Assembly (NCBI GenBank): GCA_029339505.1
Contig: JAQISU010000169.1
Span: 5,076,001 to 5,140,000, forward strand
Length of the DNA stretch: 64,000 nt
DNA from: Unio delphinus
Lineage: Eukaryota; Mollusca; Bivalvia; Unionida; Unionidae
Reading direction: 5' to 3'
The notes beneath the pieces were generated by a model that was given only the letters and a program-made list of their open reading frames with translations, ran no database searches and was not told the origin of the DNA. Every line of letters begins with the position of its first letter. Positions within the stretch are counted from its first letter, which is position 1. Of this stretch, positions 13,401-25,400 are shown piece by piece. The position numbers were made by a program, and so were the translations under genes.

Positions 13401-16400
13401 ACCCATGATGAATATTATAAGGAATGCAAGTACAGTCTATTTTTTATATATCTGACAGGTTTTATTTTTGGCATTTTAAGTAATTTTTCTCAATACAGCC
13501 AAAATCAAACCACCATTAAATATATCTGCTACAGAGTATATTATTGGCCCAGTACATTAAATAAATATTGAACCTGAGGCAAATAAAACTGAATTGCACT
13601 TGTACGCATTCAGAGAAGATGAATTTTCTGAACAATATTTCTTGATTTTAGCAGACAAACAAACAAATTTGAAAGATTAATGTAAAAATCAATATCGAAG
13701 ATGCATGGGATGACAGTAAAAAGGCTACATATTACGGCAAAAGAATATAAAATAAGAATTAAGGTTCATATGAATAAAAGTTAATCTGACTTCAATTGTT
13801 TTGCCAATGTTTTTAATTCAATATCAAAACCAAAATACAAGTGATCTGTATTCATACAATTACTGACTGGATACAGTAGGCACAACATCATTTGATTAAT
13901 CAGCAAAAATGTACAGGATGAATGAATTTGATTATTTCTCATTGGCTTGACATTTGCTTGGCACAATCTTAAACTGCATTGAAAAATAATGAAATTACTT
14001 GAATGGTTCTATTTTTACAGAGGAGGATGAGTAATGTTTGCAAGGTCTCCTTCTCATATAAATTAAGGTGTTGTTATGCATATTTAATTTGTACTGTTTT
14101 GATTGTTTTTTGTTTTTTTTTATATTCATTATATGCTTTGGGTTATGTAAAATTTTATTTTGTACCTGACCTTGTCTAAAATCAAGTTCATTGTCTACCT
14201 GACCTGAATCATTATATTTTTTAATTCTTTAAATACAATGCCAATAATTTCTCAATGAGTGTGGGTTTATTATTAGGATCATTATCAAAAGAAGTAAACA
14301 AATTTATCTTGGTCTTAGTCAAGGACAATATGTTTACCAAGTTCTTTATTATAATCTTAGTAATGGGCCTTGTCTAATTATAGCATCAACTGTTCTGGAA
14401 ATTAACTTCTGTCCTACATCTGGGCTCTTCTTTTGTGTCAGATTTTTAAAAAAAATATAATTTTGTTTATCTATTAATCAATCATTTATGCTATAAGAAC
14501 TTGAGGCACAATTATTTATTGTGTTCAGTTTTTGTATCGAATGAAATGATTTAATTTAAATCATTCTTCTCTGGAAATACAAAGTGCTCATTAATATTCT
14601 TGGAAAGAGACATCAACTGGGAATTACTGTAAATTCATACAAGAATTATATTACTGTGATTCAACAAAAGACTTTTGGAACATCATTACAATTCAGATCA
14701 TTGGTATGTTAGTACATTACTACAGGCCACAATGTGCATGTCAACACCTTCAGTGATGGAAATTATTTGTGATACCACTAAAGTTTATTCAGGACTTTAT
14801 TCATTTGGACTGGTGTTAAAAATTCTAAGATTATTTGTGATTTATTTTGCAATACCGTAAGTTATTCTCAAATTTTTACTTTGTATTCTAGGGAAATAAT
14901 TACATGTTGAATTTTATCAAACTTGCTGGTTTTCACTGTTTTCTTTTACATCCACTTACTTAAACATGATAGCATGCTGTGTATCGCAATGCTGACTTTA
15001 AACAAAAACTTTGTTTTCAACCTTCAATCTTGCTAGGTTTTCTTCAAAAACAACATCACAAAAATGAATCTGATGTATGCATGCCTAAGAAAAGCCTTGC
15101 AAACATTACATTTTGCCTGGCAATATATTTAGATTCAATTAAGATACTTAGTAATTCACAATAAAATAAACAACACAATGACATCCATGCAAAAAAATGA
15201 GTACTGTAAATAGTATATTATAAAACCACCCATATGTTAACATTCCTCTATGTAGGCAATAGATGACTGACTCGAGATAAGTGACAAATAGGGCTCAATA
15301 ACCTTGAGATAAGTGACAAATAGGGCTCAATAACCTTGAGATAAGTGACAAATAGGGCTCAATAACCAATGTGCCACCTTGAATCTGATAAGTCTAACAA
15401 AAGATAGGAGTGTAGTTTGGGGGCATGCATGTGGATGCAGGCAAGAACTAGTCCCAATTTGTCCATCAAATCAGTCGATGATGGAAATCCTGACCAAGAA
15501 AAACTGGACCATTCACAGGATCCAATTGTGGTTTCCAGACCACCAAAAGCAGAAAATGTAGAGGACACAAGTGCAATCTCTCGAGGGTAACCAAGTTTGC
15601 TGAGGAGTTCAAGGTTTCCAGAGAAAAAAAAGAAAATCTGACAAAGTGGTCTTTGCCCTAAACATCTCCAATAGGGAAAGGTCTAGTCCACTCTGTCCCG
15701 AGGGACACAAACTAATCCTTTATGAGATTGTTCATCCCCACATTTGCAAAACTATCAGGTGAAGTGAGGTCAACTTTTCTCAGGGTTGGGTAATAGACCC
15801 TGCCTGATCACTATGGACCAACTGAGAGACAGATCTAGTCTGAGGGAATCTAGCTAGCCATTGTGGATCAATGAATCATAAAAATGTTGGAGAATTGGGA
15901 TAGCCCATAAATGAGATGCAACTACTCCCATGACCCTGGTAAATCCTAGGCTAAACAGCACAGCTTGAAATTGGAAGACCTCTGTACTCTAGCAAACTTA
16001 GAGGCACTTCCTGTGTGAAGGAACGATAGGATGTGAAGGTACACATCATGCAGATTGATGGAGACCACCCAATTGCCAGGTCTTCTAGCATTCCTGACTA
16101 GTCTCCATCTTGAATGGTGCTTGATAAAGCAGAAATTGTTGAGGAAAGAAAACTGTATAATTAAACAAAACTTTTCCCTCATTTTGGGACCAAGGAAAAT
16201 CCATGAGAAGAAGGCTGGAGATTGGTCATGTAACATCCTGATAGAATAAAAAGAAAGGAAGAAGGAAGATCCAGAAACCAAAGCCAGTAACATTTTATGA
16301 AAGTATCCAGGCATCAACTATTATGCTGAACTCTGAATGAGAGTTAGTCTGGTGCCTATGGGAACCAATAATAGAAAGACAGTATGCTGGGAAGGAGAAA

Positions 16401-19400
16401 GTGTGCAGGGAAAAGGAGAAGGCATCACATACTTCCTCTTGGGTTTTTGCAACATGCATTTTTAGGGCCTGACTGCCATGGGGGAGTTGCAAAATGGGTT
16501 AATTGATCAGGGTGGCACAGCTTTAAAGAACATAGTGAATGGACCCAGTGGCTGATCAGTATGATTTTGCTTCTTGGCCAGTTTGAAAAGTCATAGCAGA
16601 TGTAAGGGGCTGACATTATTTAGTTTTTGCCACACCATCCAAATAGCAATGCAAGGCAAACTGAGACTCCTCTTTTAGCAGGCTAAAGGAGGCCGCTGAA
16701 AAGAGGTCAGCATGCAAGGATTTGGTTACAAGTGACCTAGGCTTAAGTTCCAAAGCTTCCAGTGATTTCATTTGGAGGGGAGCCCAGGTAACCATAGAAA
16801 TACCCACTTTGGTTGGTTTAATATCCAATGTAGGTGGCTTTGTGGGTAATGTAGGGGTATGATCCTTATAGTCAGATGCAGTAACAAAGGATCACAATGT
16901 TAATGGAAGACAGACCACCCTCATGTCTAGCAAATTCCTAGCCTTGCTAAACATTTGGGAAAGCTCATTAGCTACAATTAAGTGAGGAAACAACACATAT
17001 ATTCCACAAATATGAAAAAGATACATTTTTTTTGCTACTAACCTGGTCCTGCTGCTAGTCAAAATTCTTGTCACAAAGGGCAAAATCCATATGTATTCAA
17101 ACCAGAATACAAACACAAAATATACTGAAAAATTACTTATATTCTGCTCTCACTTTAACTAGTCTACATGTATAATGTTTGCTGAATGATCCCGAACTGG
17201 AATTCTGTAATGAGCATGATTATGTGTTCAGTGATGTATTACAGTTCTCTCATAAAGTTTGTAAAGGTGTCAATTTGTCCTTTCTCCTGATCTGACATGT
17301 TTTTAAGTTTAAAAAGATGCATCTGCTCTAACATTTTCCATCATATAACATCCAAAACTCATACCATAAGGCATTTTGCTTAACATCTGACACCATTTTC
17401 ATAAAAAGTATAGACTGGTCAACAAACAAACTAGCTTATCAACATAATGAACCTGTGAGGCAAAGATAATAGTTGATGAAACCCGACCTGTTTTATTGGG
17501 AATGGGTCATTTACAGTTGCTATAAATAGCAAAAAAGGAATGAATTCCTAAGCAGCAGTCTTCTTTAATGGAACATTCTCAAATTTAAAGAGATGATAAG
17601 ACTACTCCGGTGGCTAGTGGTTAGTGCGTCTGCCTCAGATGCATAAGGTCAATGGTTCGATGCCTGGCAGAGTCTTACCAAAGACTTACAAAAATGACTC
17701 TAATAGCTGCCTCACATTAGTCACAGCTCTCTCAGCATTAAGAGGTTAGTGTTAGGACTGTCTGGCCTGGTGTCAGGATAATGTGACTGGGTGGGACATC
17801 ATGCTACATGTCTGTGGTATGATGCCACAGTGCTAGACATCACTATAAACTGCCACACTGCAGACATCATAGCAATATGACTGATTTTTTTAAAAGATAC
17901 TTTAAAAATCCAAATCACACACACACTAAAGAGATGATAATAAAAATGACAAACACTACATTTAAATACTTGTTTATTTATTTTTGAATGTACCAAAAAA
18001 GCAAACTCCTTATACACGTAAACATAAAGCATAATTTGTGGAAAAAAGTGTAATGAAGCATAATAGTTAACATGTATGGCAATCAGAGATCTGGTTGATA
18101 GTTACCCCTGATAGCTTCTCCAAAATGTACAAATTTTAGTCACTAAAGCCTGAAGATCACTAGACAAAAGATGGTAAAATTCATTTAATGCTTTGTGGAA
18201 AGACCAGCTCTTTTCCTCCTCTGCCACATTGACTGACAGATGAAAGGAGGAGGGATCTAAAAGGGAGGAGGTACCATGCCTGCCTGTTTTGTTTTAATGT
18301 TGTGAGAACCATCTAGGACAAAAGGGATGTCTTTATATTACTATATCTCCTGGGAGGCAACAAGACTATGTGACCGAAAGCTCATCTGTTGCAGGGGACA
18401 CTTGATGGAAAGAAGAATCTAAGCTTCATACAGAGGTAATGGACTATCTCCTTAGTAGCAGACTAGCTGATGGTTAAGAGGGACTATCTACCCTCTCAGG
18501 CATTTTGAGGAAGACTGTTCATCCCATCTCTCATTCTGACTCAACTTCATAAGAGAAAGCTGAAGGTCCACAGCTCATAGCTTCAACCACTATAACATGT
18601 AGTCAAGATCCATGGCTGCAAGCAACTGATTCCCTGCAGTGAAAGGCCACACATCTGGAGGGATTTTGAGTACAGAAAGGTAGAGGATGCCAATCTGATT
18701 TCCATCCTTAATATGTTGCCTGTAAACTGATTGCCAATCCTCTGTGAAATGCTATGGCTGTCAGGAGAAAAGAGATCTTAACCCAATCAATATCCTAGTA
18801 TCAAAGAAGCTCCAAAGACTGGTGATTAGTATTCACAAAATGGTTGTTGCTGTTGTTGTTGTTGTAGGGTTTAATGCCATTTTTCAGCACATGATAGGCT
18901 ATACATGGTGGCCAGTATTAATGGTGGAGGAAGAACCTGGGAAAACCCTGGACAGAACCACTGACTCATGAAAAGCTACTGGGAAGCTTTCTCACACTAG
19001 CCTAATCTGAGACTCGAACCCCCACAGACAGAGGTGAAATGGCAGTGATCCATAATGGAGAATGCTTTAGACTCGGCCATTCTGGTTCCTCCCAGTGCAT
19101 GGTAAATGGTGTTTAGTTAAGCAACTCAGATCTGAAGGATGACTCTTTCCTAAATCTGATACATTTAGATCTAAGTTCTCCACTTATTGGACGACTTGAT
19201 TCTGTTGCCAATAATGGTTTCTGGGGACTGAAAGGGTGCTAATTCCCATCATGGGGGGTGACTCCCTTTCAGCCAGCAAAGATCAGTTGTGAGTAGAGGA
19301 TGATGCTCATCCATCGGGGAGGGGGGGGGGCTGCCCATTTATCACCTACCTTGTGAAGGTGAGATAACTAACTTTAAAGAGTTTCCAATGAGTAATCCTT

Positions 19401-22400
19401 TTCTAATCAAGACTCAGAGAAAGAATACCAATAACGATTATAAGAAAAATGAGTATGGAAATTTTTTTCTTCATAAGTATGTTTATGTTCTGACTTCATC
19501 CAACCATAGGCTTAAAATGACAACTATCTGTCCCCTTTAAGCCTGTACAAGTTAAGCACATGGTGGGTCCAAGAGTGATTTCCTTTGACCACACCTACCT
19601 ACACCCTTCTTACAAATTGCTGTAAAAGAATGCTGTTAAAAAAAGGTATTTATGTGGACTAAGTGTACACTAAATATGATAAGAATAAGAACTCCCCTTT
19701 CCTAGGTGTCGTCTCAAGGAATTAAAATAATGTTTAGATACCTAAAGGTAAGCAATGTTAAGATGATAATGATGTCAAACAGAATTGATTGACTAAATTA
19801 GTATAATTGGTACTACTGCTAAACAAAAAGGATAATATCAAGGAAAACTATTCAACACTAATTCTGAAAATGAAAAAAAGCATTTGACAAACAAACACAC
19901 ACAAAAGGGAATATTTTGTATGCGACCTACTTATAGACATGGAACAGTCCACAAATGATGAATGTCAGTCATGATCATTTCTTAATTGCAATGAACAAAT
20001 AAAAGAATCAAAATTAATTTAAAGACAAAATAAGCCAATGATTAGGACATTTTAACTAAATACCTACCCTAGCTATACAATAATTCTCAAAAGAATATGC
20101 AAACACTCCTGTGTGGTTAGAGTTAATGTAAAGTAGTATAACAAAACAAATTGCAAAAAAGCAAAAGTGAGAAGGGAGAGAGAGAGCACAATTTAAATAG
20201 AATTTTTTGTTAATAAAGGGCAATTCCACACAGCAAAAATTGCACATATAAAACATGTAAAATCCTCTGTAATGTAAAATAAGAAGCCACTAATGTCTGC
20301 AACCAAAAAAAAGAATGAATGACACTACATATAAGTCAGATATCAGTTAGGTGGACCTGAAGGCAAAACAGAGCTTGAGAATATTCTGCTGCACCCTTTG
20401 GGACAATGAATCCTCATCATAGGGTTGGGTTATTTTCCATGCAGAAAAGACCCTGCTATGCAACAACTGATATTAAACTATGAATCCTCTCACCAGCCAG
20501 AACAAGGTGACATTGGAGAAAACAGGAAAAGTTAGTAAAGAAAGTTCCAAATCCATAATGCTTATAAAATAGTTTGTATTGATCATGTTTAACAATGAAC
20601 CAAAACATTAACAACTTTCTTACTCTGCTTCACCATGGTGTATAAACTAGCTAGTCAAAAATCAATAAATGTTACCATAGAAATAACACTTTCATATGTT
20701 CATAGGATTAAATATTTATTTTAAAAATCCATTAATACTAGGGCCTAACCGTTTTGATAATTTTCGCTGAGTACCGAATCCGAGTATTTGGATGTACTAT
20801 TTGCCAGATCTGGACACAAACCGAGTAGTAGGTGCGACTCCGGAGAGTACCGTTTGTTTCATTATCGTATGCGAAGCTTAAACTTTTCGTGTACTGTATA
20901 TATCACCTATTAGATGAAAATTTTTATTATTAACTAAAATTATTATGTATTAAAAAACCTTTTTTTTGAAAGATTGATATTTATTGAATTTTTTTACTTG
21001 TAACCATTTGTGCACGTATTATTTGCCGAGGTGAATACTTCCAAATAGTACCGAAAACCAGATATTCGGATGAAGAGAATTTCCAAGGCGATTAACAATT
21101 AGGCCCTAATTAATACTGTAGGTAATGGACCTGGTTATATCAACAGTGTCGTAATTTACTTCTGATATGGATACAAAAGCTCCATAGATAGCAATCTCTT
21201 TTCCACCATTATGATTATTAAATCAACACTAAAGAGCATCAAATATCTTTTAATAACTTTCATCCTTCATCCAAGCAAAAGTCGATAATTAACTTTGATT
21301 ATTATTTGGTAAAGTAAAATAGGGTGGGAGTAAAAGAATGAAATGTGTGTGATTTATATTTTTAACATAGCGTTAAAAAAAATTCAGTCATATCACTAAA
21401 ATGTTTGCAGTGTGGCAGTTTATAGTGATGTTCAGCACTGGGACATCATGCTGCAGACATGTAGCAACATGTGCCATCCAGACCCATTATCCTGAAACTA
21501 ACCTCTTAATGATGAGCACCAAGTGAGGCAGCTATTAGCACCATATTTTTAAGTCTTTGGTATGACTCGGCTGGGGATTGAATCAATGACCTTCCACACC
21601 TGAAGTGGACACTCTAACCACTAGGCCACCAGAGTGGTGTAATATAGAATAAAATCAACACAATGTAAAATGAACTTCACTTTTGGGTGTTTACAAAAAA
21701 AAAAAACAGAATCAAGAGTAATTATTTTACCGACATTGCTCTCAAGCAGGGACCCTGGTATAATTGTTATTCTTAAATATTCAACAACCAAATACATTAA
21801 TTATATATAAAATACCCCAAAAATGTAATTTTAATAAAACCCATCTCAGTTAATACTGAAATTCACCTTTCTAAAAACACTAGATTAAGACAGGCAATTA
21901 TATGAAAAGAGGACATCTTCCTTATCAAATATCGTCCTTTTAAAAAAGAACAATATCATAAAGGACATGGTATTAACCTATTTCTCTAAATGCTAATACA
22001 TGTTAAACTTCTAACACTGGACAATCAAATGGTCCCATGAAAGCCATTTTGTATTTTAGATCAGATCAGAAACATTTTTATTCAGGAAAAACTATATATC
22101 ATTGTGAAACAACAACGAGATTTTAAAGATCACCAACAGTGGCCATACTGGATGTCAGATTGGAACCATTTTAATTTAATATCAACCAAATAATGTTGAT
22201 ATGACTTTCATCAAGGAGAAGAAGCAATAAGAATTTCAAGATGACCACTATGGTGATCTGAATTTCTGCTAAGGAGTTTCCAAAACAATAATAGCAATTT
22301 GGATGTCAGATTAGCATCATCTCGTTTAATTTCCAACTGGACATCACAAGTGTTTCAGCGAAAACTCCATTCTGATCCAACCATCTATTGACGAAGAACA

Positions 22401-25400
22401 GTGATAACATGAATATGATGATGGCCACTTTACTGGATGTCCAAATAGAACTATCTTTATTTTGGCTTAACTAGGCATATATATATATATATGCCTAGTT
22501 AAGCCAAAATAAAGATAGTTCTATTTGGACATCCAGTAAAGTGGCCATCATCATATTCATGTATATATTGGTGTGTGTGTGTGATCTGATCTGATCTAAT
22601 CTGAACAGTTATCATAACAAATCAATTTCACCAATCAAGAAAATTAAAGTTATTAATAATTAATACAAAATAATTTAAGATTGAAATCAATTAAAATAGC
22701 AAAAAAATCAACGAACTTAGTAAAAGCATGTTTTTCAATATTATTAAACATCCAAAAGGTAAGTATGAAAATTACTTAATTGAAAGAAAGCATTTCTAAG
22801 GGAGACAATCTTCACTACCCTGTTATAAAAATACCATATTAATCTTAATGAAAACTCCCCTTATACCGAATCTGAACACTTCCAAAATATCATAAATATG
22901 TGTAGTCAAGATCTTAAATTTCTAATGAAATTTATCTGTATTGTATGCCATGCTCAAAAAGAATAAACAAATCAGGAAAAATAAAATGTAAAAAAAAAAA
23001 CAAAACATTTATTAGCATAATCTGTTGTAGTTAAAACAAAAGCTTAGTGTGAGTGTGATTTGGATTTTTAATGTAGCTTTAATGATTTTCCAGTTATATC
23101 GATAAAATGTATGCAATGTGGCAGTTTATAGTGATGTCTAGCATTGGGAGACTATGCTGCAGACATGTAACATCATGTTATGTCCAGCCCAGTCACATTA
23201 TCCTGACACCGGGACAACCAGTCTAAACACTAACCTCTTCATGCTGCTGAGTGCCAAGTGAAACAGCTGTTAGTATCACTTTTATAACTATTTGGTATGA
23301 TCTGGCTGAGGTATGAATCCATGACCTCCAACATCTGAGGCAGACACTCTAACCAAGCTTAGTAATTGTGCATATACATAATACAAAAAAAAAAAAAGAA
23401 AACAGATTTGTAAGTAGATGATCTAAAATATCAACTGTTTTTTTAAGTTTAAGAATGAGTGCAAGAGTACTTTGAATAGCACATGTTCCATGTCTTAAAA
23501 TCCTCCTTGTAGTCAAGAGTAATTTTAATGCTGAAACCATGTCTTATTTCAGTCTGAGTTAATATGCTTCTTCTTTATTTCGAGTGCAAGCCATCCACAA
23601 AGACTGATGTTATAATGCTGAAATTTGTTTTCTTTCTATCATTCAATGACCTTGTCCTTCGAGCTTTTGAACTCAAAATCAATAACCTCTTTTCTTGCCA
23701 TATGTACAATTCATCCTCAAAGTTTAGTTATGGTATGTCATGTAGAACTAATGTTATTGTGCTGAACCCACCTACTTATTGTTCAATCTCAGTGACCTTA
23801 ACCTTTGACATCAAGATCAACAGGGTTCTTCTTTATTCTAAATGCATAGTTGCCAACCCCCGAGTGCAAAAATACTGATTACTTGTGACAAAAATACTGA
23901 TTTTCAGGACCAAATACTGATTTTTAAATTTCAATGCATATGTAGATATATTTACAGCATATACAACCATCAGTAAAGTTGGACAGTGCCTTACACAATT
24001 AATTAATGTCAAAGATGCACATTTGTACCTTCTGGAGTTGCGTGTGTTCCATATGGGTGCTCATTCAAATTTGCAAGAGTGCAACACACTCAAACACAAG
24101 CTATTTATAGGAGCCCTTTCCATGCCTTATTTTTTTTAATCATTGATAACAATGTACCAATTTTCATTTATTATCTCAATTCTGTAATTTTCTTATTGAA
24201 ATGTTTTCGTTCAAGCATAAGAATTATCTTTTGCGATTTTAATGTCTGAAAAACTTGTGCAAAGTAAATTGCCAACAACATTAGTAACTGAAAAAGGAAG
24301 GTTTATTTCTAAAAGAAATTAAAAAATTATAGTTTGATCGATGTACATTAAGGTTCTCTGTCATTTATCTACGTCATAGTTTAGGCTGAGTTGTGTGTGA
24401 TGAAGCAGGAAGCTGATGCTTATTAGCTTTCTTGAGCTCTTGCATTTCATGGCCGCCTCCGTACCCAATAGTGAAATCACGTTACACAATTACAAAACGT
24501 CAGTTTTTCTCCTTTACTATATGGTTTCACAAATCTATACAAGACAGTACAAATATCATTCCAGTCGTCTCCTATTTCTTCTGGAGAAAATTCTGAATAT
24601 TCTGCCTTCGAATTTATCATGATTAGAAGCTGAATATTACGAAGACTAGATACAGCAACAGCGGTAACTATTGCGAAATCCAATATGGCGATTAACGACA
24701 GGCTTGGTAGCCTCGATTTCGAATAAACCAATCGTATTGTAGAACTGTATTTGTATATACATGTGATATATTCTGTCAAAATAGAACCGAGAGCGCGTTC
24801 TAAACTGGCAATTCCAAAGAAATTTTATTATTATTTTTTAAAATAAAAAACGTATTTTTTGCAAAAAAAACGTACACCTGTATTCAGGTCCAAAATACGG
24901 GACAAATACGGAAAAAACGGGACAGTTGGCAGCTATGTAAATGTGCAAGCCATCCATAAAGTTTGGTAACTGTAGGTGGTAGAGAAGTTACTGTACAGAA
25001 ACCCAACTAGTAACAGAAAAATGGATGGACAACATAATATAATACTTGCATGAGCAAGTGAATTTTATGAAAGAACTCTACTTATTAGGTTACATCTAGA
25101 TAATGTCACAGAAAATTAAACATTTAAAAATCAACTATTACACACAAAAAAGATCACGGGACAAAATGATTACCAGTAGTTGTGCCAATTCCAGCATTCT
25201 TCCTGCTGTATCCACACTAATCAGAACATTCCCATCTTTTCTCATGGTCTGGAGAATTGTGGCTTAAAGATATAAAATGTATATAATAATGAGCTCCTCA
25301 ATTACAAACTAAATGTCTAATATGTTCAAATATAATTATATTTAAATGATGTATTGTAAAATGTACAGATAAAGCTTATACGCTTATATTTTAATTTAAA

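Larger units (their letters stand above)
11751..17580. other. Intron 6 of CPSF2, proximal part: mostly unrecognised
   Basis: Apart from the entries listed separately, 12420-13180, 13320-15260 and 15370-16980 hold nothing I can name. From 15250 to 16900 the base composition shifts to visibly higher G+C than the flanks, and several minus-strand frames open (15359-15568, 15946-16317, 16616-16828) with no recognisable domain. This may be a decayed mobile element. Confidence 0.4.

Noticed and set aside
17600..17680. Possible tRNA gene
   Set aside because: A and B boxes are present but the body continues as a SINE with target duplications, and no cloverleaf with a paired acceptor stem is seen.
24416..24779. 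Frames of 68 and 100 codons inside the nested element
   Set aside because: They overlap on opposite strands and show no hAT, DDE or other transposase motif.
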